The translations under genes were made by a program, and so were the position numbers. Shown here one piece after another: positions 50,501 to 62,500 of a stretch of 64,000 nucleotides of DNA; the first letter of the stretch is position 1; each line of letters begins with the position of its first letter. The notes beneath the pieces are model-generated. The model had not been told where the DNA came from, made no database searches, and saw only the letters and a list, made by a program, of their open reading frames with translations. Where the stretch lies: assembly GCF_000003815.2 (NCBI RefSeq), contig NC_049991.1:15812971-15876970 (forward strand), read 5' to 3'. The stretch is from Branchiostoma floridae. Lineage: Eukaryota; Chordata; Leptocardii; Amphioxiformes; Branchiostomatidae.

Positions 50501-53500
50501 CTTCCCTTGCATTAGTCCATTGCATTCTCCATGCATGTTCTGTACAAATCCCATGTTTTGGGCAGGACTCCAGGGAAACTTCCTGCTGGAGTCATCTGGT
50601 ATTCTGGGAATGTCTCCAGCGAAAACCTATCACTCACCTGCCTTTGTCTGTGTAAAGCCCAGTGTCTACAGTGCTCCGTGTAATCGACCATGAACCAGGA
50701 GTCTGGCGACTCTGACAGAGTCTGTTTTGTTTGCAGTAGCCTGTGTAGTCCAGTGGTTAGGGACCCCTCCTCTGTACCTAGTGTTTGGGGGTTTGAATCC
50801 TGGCTGTTTTTGCTCACCCAACATACAGTCTACTGGAAAAGCTCGAAATCCTGAAGCTGTGATCTGCTGTTCATTGTCCTTGTCGAAAATAGCAAAGGGA
50901 ATTTCCATGGTATCTTCTCTATTAAGACCAGTGGAAGAACAGCTATTCAATGAGCTGATTTAAATTGTTTGGTTGAACAATATTCATGAGAAGCTCAAAT
51001 CAGCCCGTAGACAGCTTTTCATTAAGGACATGAGGGAGGGGAGGGGTCAGGTAAGATATAACAGAGATACAATTACATTGAGTCCTAATATTAATAAATC
51101 TATCAACATACATCTTAACAATTTGTTTCCCTTTTCTATCCTGCAGGCTGAAGAAGATCTCTGTGTGCTGCCTGCCGTCCACACAGGAGCACCTGTTCCT
51201 GGGGACGGAGGGAGGAAACATCTACCTGCTGGACGTCAAGACATTCCAGCTGCTGGACCACATCATCTACCAGGATGTCGTCATGCAGAAGTACGTAGTC
51301 TCAACACCCCTACGGTAGCAATGGTACTGCCCGGGTAGATGGGAAAACGTGCATGGGCGTGGACCATTTCATTCACTTATGGGTGGAGTGGTACTTAGTC
51401 TTATACTGTAAAATGGTCCTGTCCAGTTAGCATGGAAAGTCAGCTGCTGGACCACATCATCTACCAGGATGTCATCATACAGAAGTACGTAGTCTCAACA
51501 CCCCTAGGGTAACAATGGTCCTGCCCGGATAGATGGGAAAACGTACATGGGTGTGGACCATTCCATTAATTTATGGGGAAGGGGTACATAGTCTAAACAA
51601 CCCTACAGTAAAATGGTCCTGTCCAGTTAGCATGGAAAGTCAGCTGCTAAGCCACATCATTTACAAGGATGTCGTCATACAGAAGTACGTAGTCTCAACA
51701 CCCCTAGGGTAACAATGGTCATGCCCGGATAGATGGGAAAAACATGCAGGGGTGTGGACCATTTCATTCATTTATGGGTGAAGTGGTACTTAGTCGCAAC
51801 ACCCCTACAGTAAAGTGGTACTGTCTGGATTGTGGGGAAACCATGCATGCATGTGTGTGAACTAGGGCTGGGGTACAGATACAAAACTGACTGTCTCGGT
51901 TTGCTACCACTAGGAGTTGGGGGCGCAAGTTCTCACAGACAATCAGGTTCAGGTATAGACCTGGACCTGGACCTAGACCCGTCCTTAAATTTCTGTACCA
52001 ATACCTACCCCTAGTGTAGAACATTCCATTCATTTATGTGGGAAGTGGTCTGCACTACATGTATCTTTGAAGAGTTGGTCAACTTCTCATGTTTATGCAA
52101 TGAATGCACAATTTCCTGTGGTGTCTGCACCAAAGTCAACACAATCATTACCTACAACAATTTACAGAGCTCAGTCTGTGGCTTCTTCATAAAGGAATTG
52201 GACAAGCGTGTTTCCGTCAACATCTTTCGGGCACACTTGGAAGAACGGTCTAATATTGGGACCATGTTGATTACCATTGTGTATTCAAGTGAAAACTACT
52301 GTAAAAATGCAAAGTGTGTTTTCCTTTCATTTTTCCATTGAAAGATATGATCTTTTAAGTGACAAGTAAAGCATTGACCTTTCAGAAAGTTAGTGGGAAT
52401 TAAAGGCATGTTTTGTATGGTCCCAATGTAAATGTTCTGTTTCAGAATATTGAATCACGGATATTTTCTCTCTGAACACTACTCCCTATAGTGTAATCAA
52501 TTGATTATTCCTACACTGTCTGCAGTATAATGTAAATGTACCAATCTGTTTCAAAATTTTTTTGAAGCAAGGACATTTTATCTTCTGAACTCTTTATGAA
52601 ACCTATAATGTTAACATTCCTACACTTTCTGCAGTGTGCCTGATGACTATAAGGCTAACCCTGGTGCGGTGGAGGCCATCGCCGAACACCCGACGGACTC
52701 AAACAAACTTCTCATTGGCTACAACCGTGGACTGATCGTCCTGTGGGACAACAAGTCCTGCAACGCCGAGCAGACGTATGTCGCGCCCCAGGTACCCCCT
52801 GTTAGTATGCATCCCTTCTTCCTTATAGTGTTAGGGTGTGTGGTTGTGCATTGGGGGTTTGGGTACACTCGGTGGTGGTCACTCTGTGGTGTGGCAAGTA
52901 ACGTGTGGAAACCGCATGACAGTTGTAATAAAAGGACATGTTTGATGTGTTTTGTGGGATTGTATTATTAACTGGGTATTCTTGAAACTAGACATAAAGA
53001 CATGACTTATGTTGTTAAAGGATCTTGAAAAGAATCATAGAATTGTTGAAAAATCGGTATGACATCTATAAGGATGTTTGACCTGCATGACTGGCTTTTG
53101 TTGTTGTTTGTATCTTAAATGTTAGTCTAGAAACATGCCAGAGCAGAACATTTGGGGAATCTTGTAGCTTATTAGGAACAAATCAGTTAATACTGATGGC
53201 AAAAAGCAGTTACTCAAGCAACTGTATGTGATTTTGGAAATGGTCAGGAGTTTCAGGCAGCCATACGGTGTCATTCGTCAGTGACACTGGAGAAATCTAG
53301 TTGGCGATAGTTTTTATATCCTAGCTGTGAATGGCAGTCAATACAGATGTATGTTATAAACAGTGTCATAAAAAGTGTTTTCGAAGTTTCATTGTGTAAA
53401 CATTTAACCCGCAGCAACTGGAGTCCCTGGCGTGGCACCGCTCCGGTGATCAGTTCATGAGCGCTCATGCTGATGGCAGCTACTGCATCTGGAACTCTGC

Positions 53501-56500
53501 AGACGCCTCCAAACCTGCACAGAATGCCACCATCCCATACGGTATGTCTGTCGTCTTATGTCTCAGATACTAATCTCCAGGCAGATTTACCAGTGGCATA
53601 AGATAGTATCAAAGCTGGCTAAGTAGTACAGCTGACTAAAGGGAGTCATCACCTACTGGTGCCAAACACACTCGTAGGCCGGCTTCACACCTCTGGCAGC
53701 TTTTGATATTCTTTTATGTTACCTTATGATCTACTTGGATATTATCAGATACCATTTCTGTTCATGGGGTAAAAACAGAGGGATTGGCCAGAGGTTTATT
53801 GGAACGTGATGAAGTTGTTTGGATGTGGTTAGATTGGAGAAGCAATTTCTTTGTCCAACAAGGATGGTTTGGTTTGTTGTACAATACTTGTTTGTGTTGT
53901 CCAGTTCAAAGTCCTTGAGAGAGCAATTTCAATTACACTGAGTGACTCAGTTAAACTGCAAAGATCTTCCAACTCATGTATTAGTGTTACCCAAAAATTG
54001 TCTTCTAATTCAGTTCTTTACTTAGATTGGTTCATTAACACGTGCACAGTTCCTTCTGGCAAGGCAACTTGATCCCCGGTCTCATTTTCCACCCCATTGA
54101 AGTAATATATTTATTTCCAACCCTTTGTCCTTGTATTGATCACCTGATAATCTTGTGGCCATCCCACCAATTGTGGCAACCTCAATGGGATTATCGGGAG
54201 ACAAAAGTTGTAACTGGGCCTTTGTGACAGCTGGCATGGATGACCAGGCATCAATATAGAAGTTTGAATCGAAAGGGCTTACCTTTTCAACGTGCTCTTC
54301 TCTGTGCCAATACAGTCCATTATCATACTCAAACCAATTATTTTCATGGGAATGGATTGTGTGTACGGAGTAAGGCCTTGCTTTCTCTGGAACCTAATTA
54401 TCCTAAATCCTCACCTCTGCTCTGAATCCACCAAATAGGCTAAGTCATTGACACAACATTGTAATGGTTTATAGATGTATGTACTTAAGTATTCGAGTAG
54501 TCTCTTTGTATAAAAATATCTATCACAGTTCATTTTTACATGCATATTTCCTATCTTGTTTCTATCATGTACTTGCAATTAGCCTATGGGCATGAACTTA
54601 TAAATCAACTTAAGTTATATTTTGTTAAATAGGTATCTTCTTTCACTGTTCCTAATGCATCTTAAACTTTGGCTTCAGTAAGCTAGCGTATGTCTTTCTG
54701 AAATAAAGTCTTCTCTCCAAATGTTTTACTTAATACTTAACTTTACAAATGTTTCACATGGTCTTAACTACTGTTGCTCTCGAAGCAAAGGTTAGGCTCT
54801 GGCTGTTTTTGACGTTTTTTTAGGCATTCGTTTTTATCGGGCTTTCTATTTTGTACTGATTTGTTGACGTTTCATGGCCAAAGCCTAACCTCTGCTTGGA
54901 GAGTAACTGCTGTGACCTTGTGATGCTGCCATAAACAAACAAACAGTGACAGAAGCTGTGTTGCTAACAGTGTTTACATGGCATGACATGACCAGCAGGA
55001 CTCACACAAAAGCCTTGTCTTTGTTCTCCTTCACCTCACAGGACCTTTCCCATGCAAGGCCATTAACAAGATACAATGGCTGACCACAAAAAGGTAAACT
55101 TACTATAATGCTCTGTGGAATTTCTCTCCTGGTCACACTTACAGCTACTGAACAGACACTAGTGATGCTGACATAGCTCGCTATCTCTACAAATAGACTG
55201 CTTACATAAATGCCTCTGTTACCTCTTGAAAGTAAGACTATTTTTCTTAAAGTGTAGAAGGTTTGATTGTCCTACCTTTTTTGTTGGGAGATCACACAGA
55301 TAGCATTCACTGTGACCTATCAACAAATCTCACCTGCCTTTAAGGACAAAAGCAGACAGGTAAAAGCACTCACCTGTCACCACCTACCTGTGGCTGAGTG
55401 TACCCAAAATAAATGGACACCCGTCCTTTGGTGCACTTTCCTCTCGAAACAAGTGTGGGAACGGCATGTAGAGGGGATAATTGTTTGAGTCTTAAGACTC
55501 TGTTGTTTGTAGTCTCTTGTCCTTCTTATCTTAGGGTCATGGAAATCTTCCTACCACTTGTCCAACCGGTTGTCTTAACTCCTCTCTCAGTGATTTCTCT
55601 AGGTTCACACTAAATCTGAATGAACTTTGAGAACGTGAAATATTGAATTGACTAAAGGAAATAAATTCTGTGTATCTCTACTCTCAACACACATCATGTT
55701 TTGGTTGATTTCAAAAGATGGCTTTCTTTTAAATTTAATTTTAAATTTGAACCATTATTTTTATTGCCGCCTTTAGTCAGGCTGTTTAGGACTTACACAG
55801 TTGTGGCTAAAATCATTAATATCTATGAATCAATTGAAGAGAAAGTAGTAATAGTATAGTGGTGAGTAGGGGTGGGTATAGGTACAAAAAATTCAGGTAC
55901 AGGTACGGTCCAGGTCTGGACCGGTCTAACAAGAAGAAAAAAATGGTTTTGCACTGGTACACCGTACCCGGGAGTATTGATACCCACTCCTAGTGGTGAG
56001 TAGATACAGAAAAAGATGTGTAGAGCTAGCTTGTCAGATTAAGTGCCGTGACTAACTTACATCTCATCCCTTTCAGCGAGCCCTTCATCGCATTCTCAGG
56101 AGGCATGCCGCGCGCCAGCTACGGGGACCGCCACTGTGTAACTGTCATGCAGGGGAAGACTCACGTCGTGTTCGACTTTACGTCACGCGTGGTCGACTTC
56201 TTCACCATCGGGGACACTGACCGTGAATGTGGTGAGGAAATCATTTTATCAACAGCAAGAGTGTGGGGATACTAACCTACTATAATTTCAGTTTCATATG
56301 CAAAGAATATAGATAATGAATTGCTGATTACTTGTATCTAAACAATAGTTTTATTGACATTTGGACAAAATATGCTCGAGTGCCTTTAGATGTCTTGGTT
56401 CTGCAAAATGTTCAGTGTGCCATTTACATTACCTTGTCCTGTTTTCATACCTTGGTGGTGTTGGGATATACACTGTAGTGTTGGTTAGATGTATTTTGCT

Positions 56501-59500
56501 GCTTACATTGCCGTGTTTGCATACAGAATGGGACGACCCCCATACCCTAGCGGTGTTGGTAGATAGTTATAGTTGGCTGTTTTTTGCGCTCCTAACTGCT
56601 GTGCTTCTATTCAGAATGGGACGACCCCCACACCCTGGTGGTTCTGGCTGAAGAGGAGCTGGTCCTGATGGACCTCCAGTCGGAGGGCTGGCCGACGTTC
56701 TGCTTGTCGTACCTGTCCTGTCCTTCTGTTAAACTAACATTGCTGTTTCCTTACAGAATGGGACGACCCCCACACCCTGGTGGTTCTGGCTGAAGAGGAG
56801 CTGGTGCTGATGGACCTCCAGTCGGAGGGCTGGCCGACGTTCCGCATGCCCTACCTGTCCTCGCTGCACTCCTCCGCCATCACATGCTCGGCCGTGCAGA
56901 CCAACGTGCCCGACCAGCTCTGGGACAAGATCGTGGCCGCTGGGGACGCACAGATGGCGGCCAACCACACCAGCAGGGTAGGGATGTCATATTCTATTCA
57001 CTTCACTATCCGGTTTAGCGTCCGTTGTTACCTGTCTTGTAAGGACGTTGTAGGAAGTCGCTTAGATCTAATTGCTGAATGATCTCCAGCTGCCTCTGTC
57101 AAGGGGGTTGGCTTTCTGCAATTTCAGTTTTCGGCCTATCAGCCTTTTCATCCTTTTTGGCCTATCGGGGCTTATTTTCCAGGGTACTAACAAATAAACA
57201 AATAATACACATGGATACATTTATCTCTGGGTTACATGTATCCACCACTTTGAAAAACTATTTGTTTGAGAGATCTCTTGTACAGCAGCAATAATGCTGG
57301 ATGTGCCATTGGAAATCCCTTAAGAGTCACATTTTCAGGGTGGGGGACATATGTGACGTTAGCCCTTCACTTCATAGGTTTGTAAGGCCTTTGAATTGAT
57401 GAAGTACTGTTAAATTGTAACAGCTTCTTTTCAAGAAGGATTTCGATAGGTAAATTGTCAGGAGGTAAATTGTCAGGAATAGTGCAACAAAAGTGTGCCT
57501 GTATCATTGAAATGGCTTATGCAGTTCATGCGGAAGCAGCTAATTTGGCATGTGTTTCAGGAATGGCCGATTGATGGTGGAAGCGTTCTGTCAGAGACCC
57601 CTACATCTAAGGATCTGCTCCTCACTGGGTATGTGGGACACAAATTGCTTTGACAGAAAACGCTTCAGTCTTCCAGATGAAAGCTGTAACTGTCACCTTT
57701 GATCATGTAATGATAAAAGGGAATAGAGAAGCTGTCTTCAGCTAGCTGGGGCTCCCTTATTTTATATTGATTAGGATAACCTAGATGTAAAGCCTATTAC
57801 CTAAACCATTCTTGAGACAGACTGGGCAGTAATTTGGAAAAAAAATCCCTTTATGCTTTAGGTGTCTACTGAAACCAGACAAATACAATATTCCAATATG
57901 ATTAGGTGGTAAAGGTAAAATTGCTCATAACATCATCCAGGTCTACTTGAAAGAATGGCTGCTAGTTGTGCTGGTACCATCAAACTACAGTCAAACCTGC
58001 CTATATTAGCCACCAATGGACTTGCAGAAAATGGTCATAAGAGATAGGTGGTCACTAAGGAAAGTATTCCCAATGCCAGGGTCAATTGGAAAGAATCTAT
58101 TGACCACTAAGAAGTTGCACAGTAGCCTGGCAGTTCCAATCCAGAAGTGGTCACTAGTACAGGATTGATTGTACCTTCAATAGAAATGTGAAATAAAAAC
58201 AGTTTTAAGAAGTTCCTAATTGTATGTTATTCAGCCACGAGGATGGGTCCGTGCGGTTCTGGGACGTGTCCACCCCTGCGCTACGCCTGCTGTACAAGCT
58301 GGACACCAAGGCCTACTTCAGCACACACGACGACAGCGAGGTGGTGGCTGCTGCTGACACTGGGGAGGAGGACTGGCCGCCATTTCGCAAAGTGAGCCAG
58401 TATTTTCAGAAAATCAAAGGCCTTTTACAAAACCTCTTTGTTGATGAGCTACTATTATGTTAGTTCACCTTTATTTGTAGGGTAGGGTAACCCATATCCG
58501 TTGTATATAAAAATAGGGTATTTGGGGAAGGTTGATGGAAGGTTGTTGACTGAAATGCCCAGTTTTTTAAAACAATGGATTTAGGCTACCCCACAGATTA
58601 AGGTGAACTAGTGTTAAAATAGGCAAAATTTTGGTTTCAATTTGCATTATTGCACTCCAGTAAGTTATACTTTGTAGTTTTATCTGATAAGTTGCTATTT
58701 CAGTGTGCTATCATATAAAGATCAGGTTAAACTTAAGTTCATATTTCCCCCACCATAGCAAGAATTTTGTCAACGGTTTGTTAATGTGTAAATATTAAAA
58801 AAATGTTGCCATTTTTCCCAGGTGGGTACGTTTGACCCGTACAGTGACGACCCCAGGCTGTTACTTATGATGTTGTAAACATTTTGTTGAATGACATGTA
58901 GATACTAAAGAATTCCGACTATCTTTCCCAGGTGGGTACGTTTGACCCGTACAGTGACGACCCGAGGCTGGGAGTACAGAAGATCATGCTGTGCCCGTGG
59001 AGCGGCACACTGGTGCTGGCCGGTACTGCAGGACAGGTGGTGCTGATGGACATGAACACGGAGGAGGCAGAGGTGGACCTGGAGGTGAGGAACTGATGAA
59101 TATCATTGTCGAATTTTGTCGTATTCCTCCAAAGATACTGCTGTTTGTAATAGCCACAGGCTAGTTGGGCAACCCTGTCTGTGGGTGCTGAACAGCCAAA
59201 CCAATAAATAGATAGAATAAAAAAGATACTGTATGATTCAAGAAGGGTTATAGGTGCCATTTCCAACTATAATTGTAAAAGACGCATTTCATATGAATAA
59301 TTGGAACAGAAAACATTTCCTGTCATATATTGCAAATTGCCCATAATGGGGAAAGGCCTTTGTAATACATGATGTTGCAAGAGCTAAACATCAGCTCTCT
59401 GTTCCAACTTCTATGTGCGTATATTGTGATGATGTTGAACCAAAGAGGCATTCTGTCTTGTCTTGTAGTAACCAGATGTCAACTTTTGTTCAGTCAGGTG

Positions 59501-62500
59501 ATGACTGTGAACATAGTGAAAGACCTTGATAGTTTTTTAACAAACAGGTGTTACCTGTTTGTTCTTTTTGCCCTCAGGTGAACATAGTGATGGTTTGTAC
59601 AATGGGTGTTAACTAGTTGTCTTTTTTTGCTCAGGTGATAACTGAACATTGTGAATGGCCACAATGGTCTTATACTGAACAGGTGTTAACTCTGTCTTTT
59701 TATCCTCAGGTGACGACTGTGAACATAATGAACGACCTTGATGGTTTTGTACTAAACAGGTGTTGACTAGTTGTCTTTTTTCCCTCAGGTGATGACTGTG
59801 AACATTGTGAATGATGCGTTAACTCCTTGTCCTTATCTGCTCAGGTAATGACTGTGAAATTTCGTAATAATTTTGTACTAAGCTATCTTTTCCTTTTCCC
59901 CCCTCAGGTGACGACTGTTAACATTGTGAACGACCGCGATGGTTTTGTGTGGAAAGGCCACGACAGTCTGACTCCCAGGAGCACCACAGTGAAGGTCCCA
60001 GCTGGGTTCCAGGCTAAACACCTGGTCCAGTGTACCCCACCGGCCTCGGTCACCGCCCTGGCCAACCACTCCGAAAACCAGCTGTAAGTACTGTAACATT
60101 CCCTAATTATCACCTTAACCTTAACCCTTGCCAACCAATTGTAAATTGTTCAAGAAAGGTAACTTAAAGAAAACTGTAAAAGAAGACCTGTAGATGAGCC
60201 TTTGCCATGCATCACTCTGTTCACTGTTCAAAACTGTTGCTCACATATAACACTATATAGCCAAACCTGTCTATTGATACCACTCAAGGGACTTTAAGCA
60301 ACGTGATCCTTCTGCAAGGCGGTCATTAGTGTAGGTTTAAAGGCAACTTTCTGTAATACATGTACTGCAATAGATGTAGTTTTGCAGCTCTTGGACTCTT
60401 GTTATATGAAAAGATTGTAGAAAAATTCCCTCCTGGGTTGCCTTGCCATTGGTTTTATCCTTTCTCTCCATACGTCTCATACCTACCAATAGTTTTTGAT
60501 TTTTTGAGATCTGTAATACTGCATTTAATCAGCAGGGGGCATTATTGACCTTGCCTTGTTGTCCTACAGGCTTGCCATCGGAACCAGCCATGGCTTCTCC
60601 ATCTTTGACTACGTACAGAAGAAGGTGATCCTCACCAAGTGCACCTTGAACCCCAACGACCTCTCGGCGACCGGAGAGAGCAGCATGTCCCGACGCAAGT
60701 CGCTCAAGAAGTCCCTGAGGGAGTCCATAAGACGCCTGAGGAAACGGGGGTCGCGGAGCACGCCATCTAAGAAGGAGGCCAAGCCGAGGGTGGAGGCCGT
60801 GCCAACGACAGATCTGGATGCACCAGAGAAGGGTGAGGAGGCAGCAGCACCGGTACAGAGGCTGGTGGAGGCAAGGCAACCGGACGGAGACATGGCCAGT
60901 ATGGTGAGGATGCTTTGGGATTCTTATTAACACCAACCTGAATAGGACACTTCCTAAGTACATGTAATGGAATAAGGGTGTTCCACCATCCAGTTGTTAT
61001 CTCAGCACCACTCAGTTTCAGATTTGATGACTGGAGTGTTAAGTCTAAGGCGGTTATACCGGCTATATAGATACAGATACAGACTTGGCTTAAATCTATC
61101 AAAATTTGTTTGTTTTGGCCAAGTTTTGTCCTCCCCAGGCCAAAACTGCAGCCCTGGCTTGCCCTAAATTTCAGGAGAGATCCCTACTGATGATACTTAA
61201 GCCATAATGTGTAAAAATCTTGTTCTATTTCTTAAAAATGTATGAGATGGTAGAGTGTAAAGATATGTGATTATGGCAGGAAAATTGTATATATCTTCAC
61301 ATAGCTGAAAGAATAATGATGGCAAAAGCAATTCATCAGAAGTCTTTAAATCATTGAAGGTTTTACTTTTTTTGCATCATTTTGTTAGGAAAGCCCAGCT
61401 GCGGAAGGAAGCTTCCCTTGTTGTTATTTAAGACCATGTTTTTATTTCCTGCTTTAGGTGAGATGTCTGGTGTTTGCAGAAACATTCCTACGTGAGGGTG
61501 CCTCAGCCGGGCTGTCTCTGTGGGCCGGCACCAACTCAGGCGGCATCTTCGTGTACAGTGTGACCATGCCAGAGGCAGACAAGAGAGAGGAGGAGGATGT
61601 GGTGGCAGAACTGGGTACGATGCTCTTACTGATAGTGGTGGTGAAATTTGTGTACTGAAGTCGTGACAGGAACTATTTGAGAAACAATTATGGTAAAATT
61701 TTGGTGTGATTGTGACAGAAACCTTTGGAGAAACAAGGGTAGTCATGCGATCAGTGGTTGAAGATGTTAGTTATAAACTTATAGAGCTGCCAACTATGTG
61801 CAGTGAAATACCATGATTCTAGAACTGTTAAGCCAGTTTATGGTGACCGCTGTAAGATTTTAAGAAAATGATAACAGTATAGACAGCTGGCAACTGTGGA
61901 CATATTGCTGCTTTTATCTATGCATAAGATAATCTAAGGGACCATCAAATAGTAGTTACAATGGTCCAGAGGCAGATGTAGTCACAACTGCAGGTTCAAC
62001 TGTTTTTGTAAGTGTTTGTCTGGGCTTTTTCATTCAGTACATGTTGTAATTGCTACCTGTTAAGTTGTGTAATTGTTTGTGACCTATGACCTGTGCAGGA
62101 AAAGAAGTCCAGCTGAAGCACCGTGCTCCCGTCGTGGCTCTCAGCGTGATGGACGGCAGCAGCGTGCCCCTCCCCGACCCCATGGACGTGAAACACGAGC
62201 GCGCGGACGCCCCGAACATGAGCGGCTCGCACACGGTGGTGATTGCCAGCGAGGAACAGTTCAAGGTGTTCACCCTGCCCAGACTGAAGGAGAAGACGAA
62301 GTACAAGCTGACGGCCAAGGAAGGTGTGAGGGTCAGGAAGGTCGGCTTCACACAGTACCGCAGCCGAAGTGGTGAGTCTCGGAAATAGTAATTTCTTTGG
62401 CCTGCTCTACAAGTGCTAGTTGGATTGTTGGGCTATTTTATAACGGGAAACCTTGAAAAGTAATGCATGGATTTTTGTCAATTATTTGGGTTGTAGGGGA

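Noticed and set aside
50738..50806. Possible tRNA gene in LLGL intron 4
   Set aside because: The A- and B-box-like words are present, but stems do not close by eye; read as a SINE head or tRNA relic.
9498..59907. Regularly spaced repeats suggestive of CRISPR or an integrative system
   Set aside because: The genome is eukaryotic; the repeats are exon-edge copies, MITEs and microsatellite-like tracts without spacer-repeat structure or cas genes.
60529..60963. A 144-codon minus-strand frame over LLGL exon 15
   Set aside because: It is an antisense shadow of GC-rich coding sequence; the plus strand encodes the aPKC-site region.
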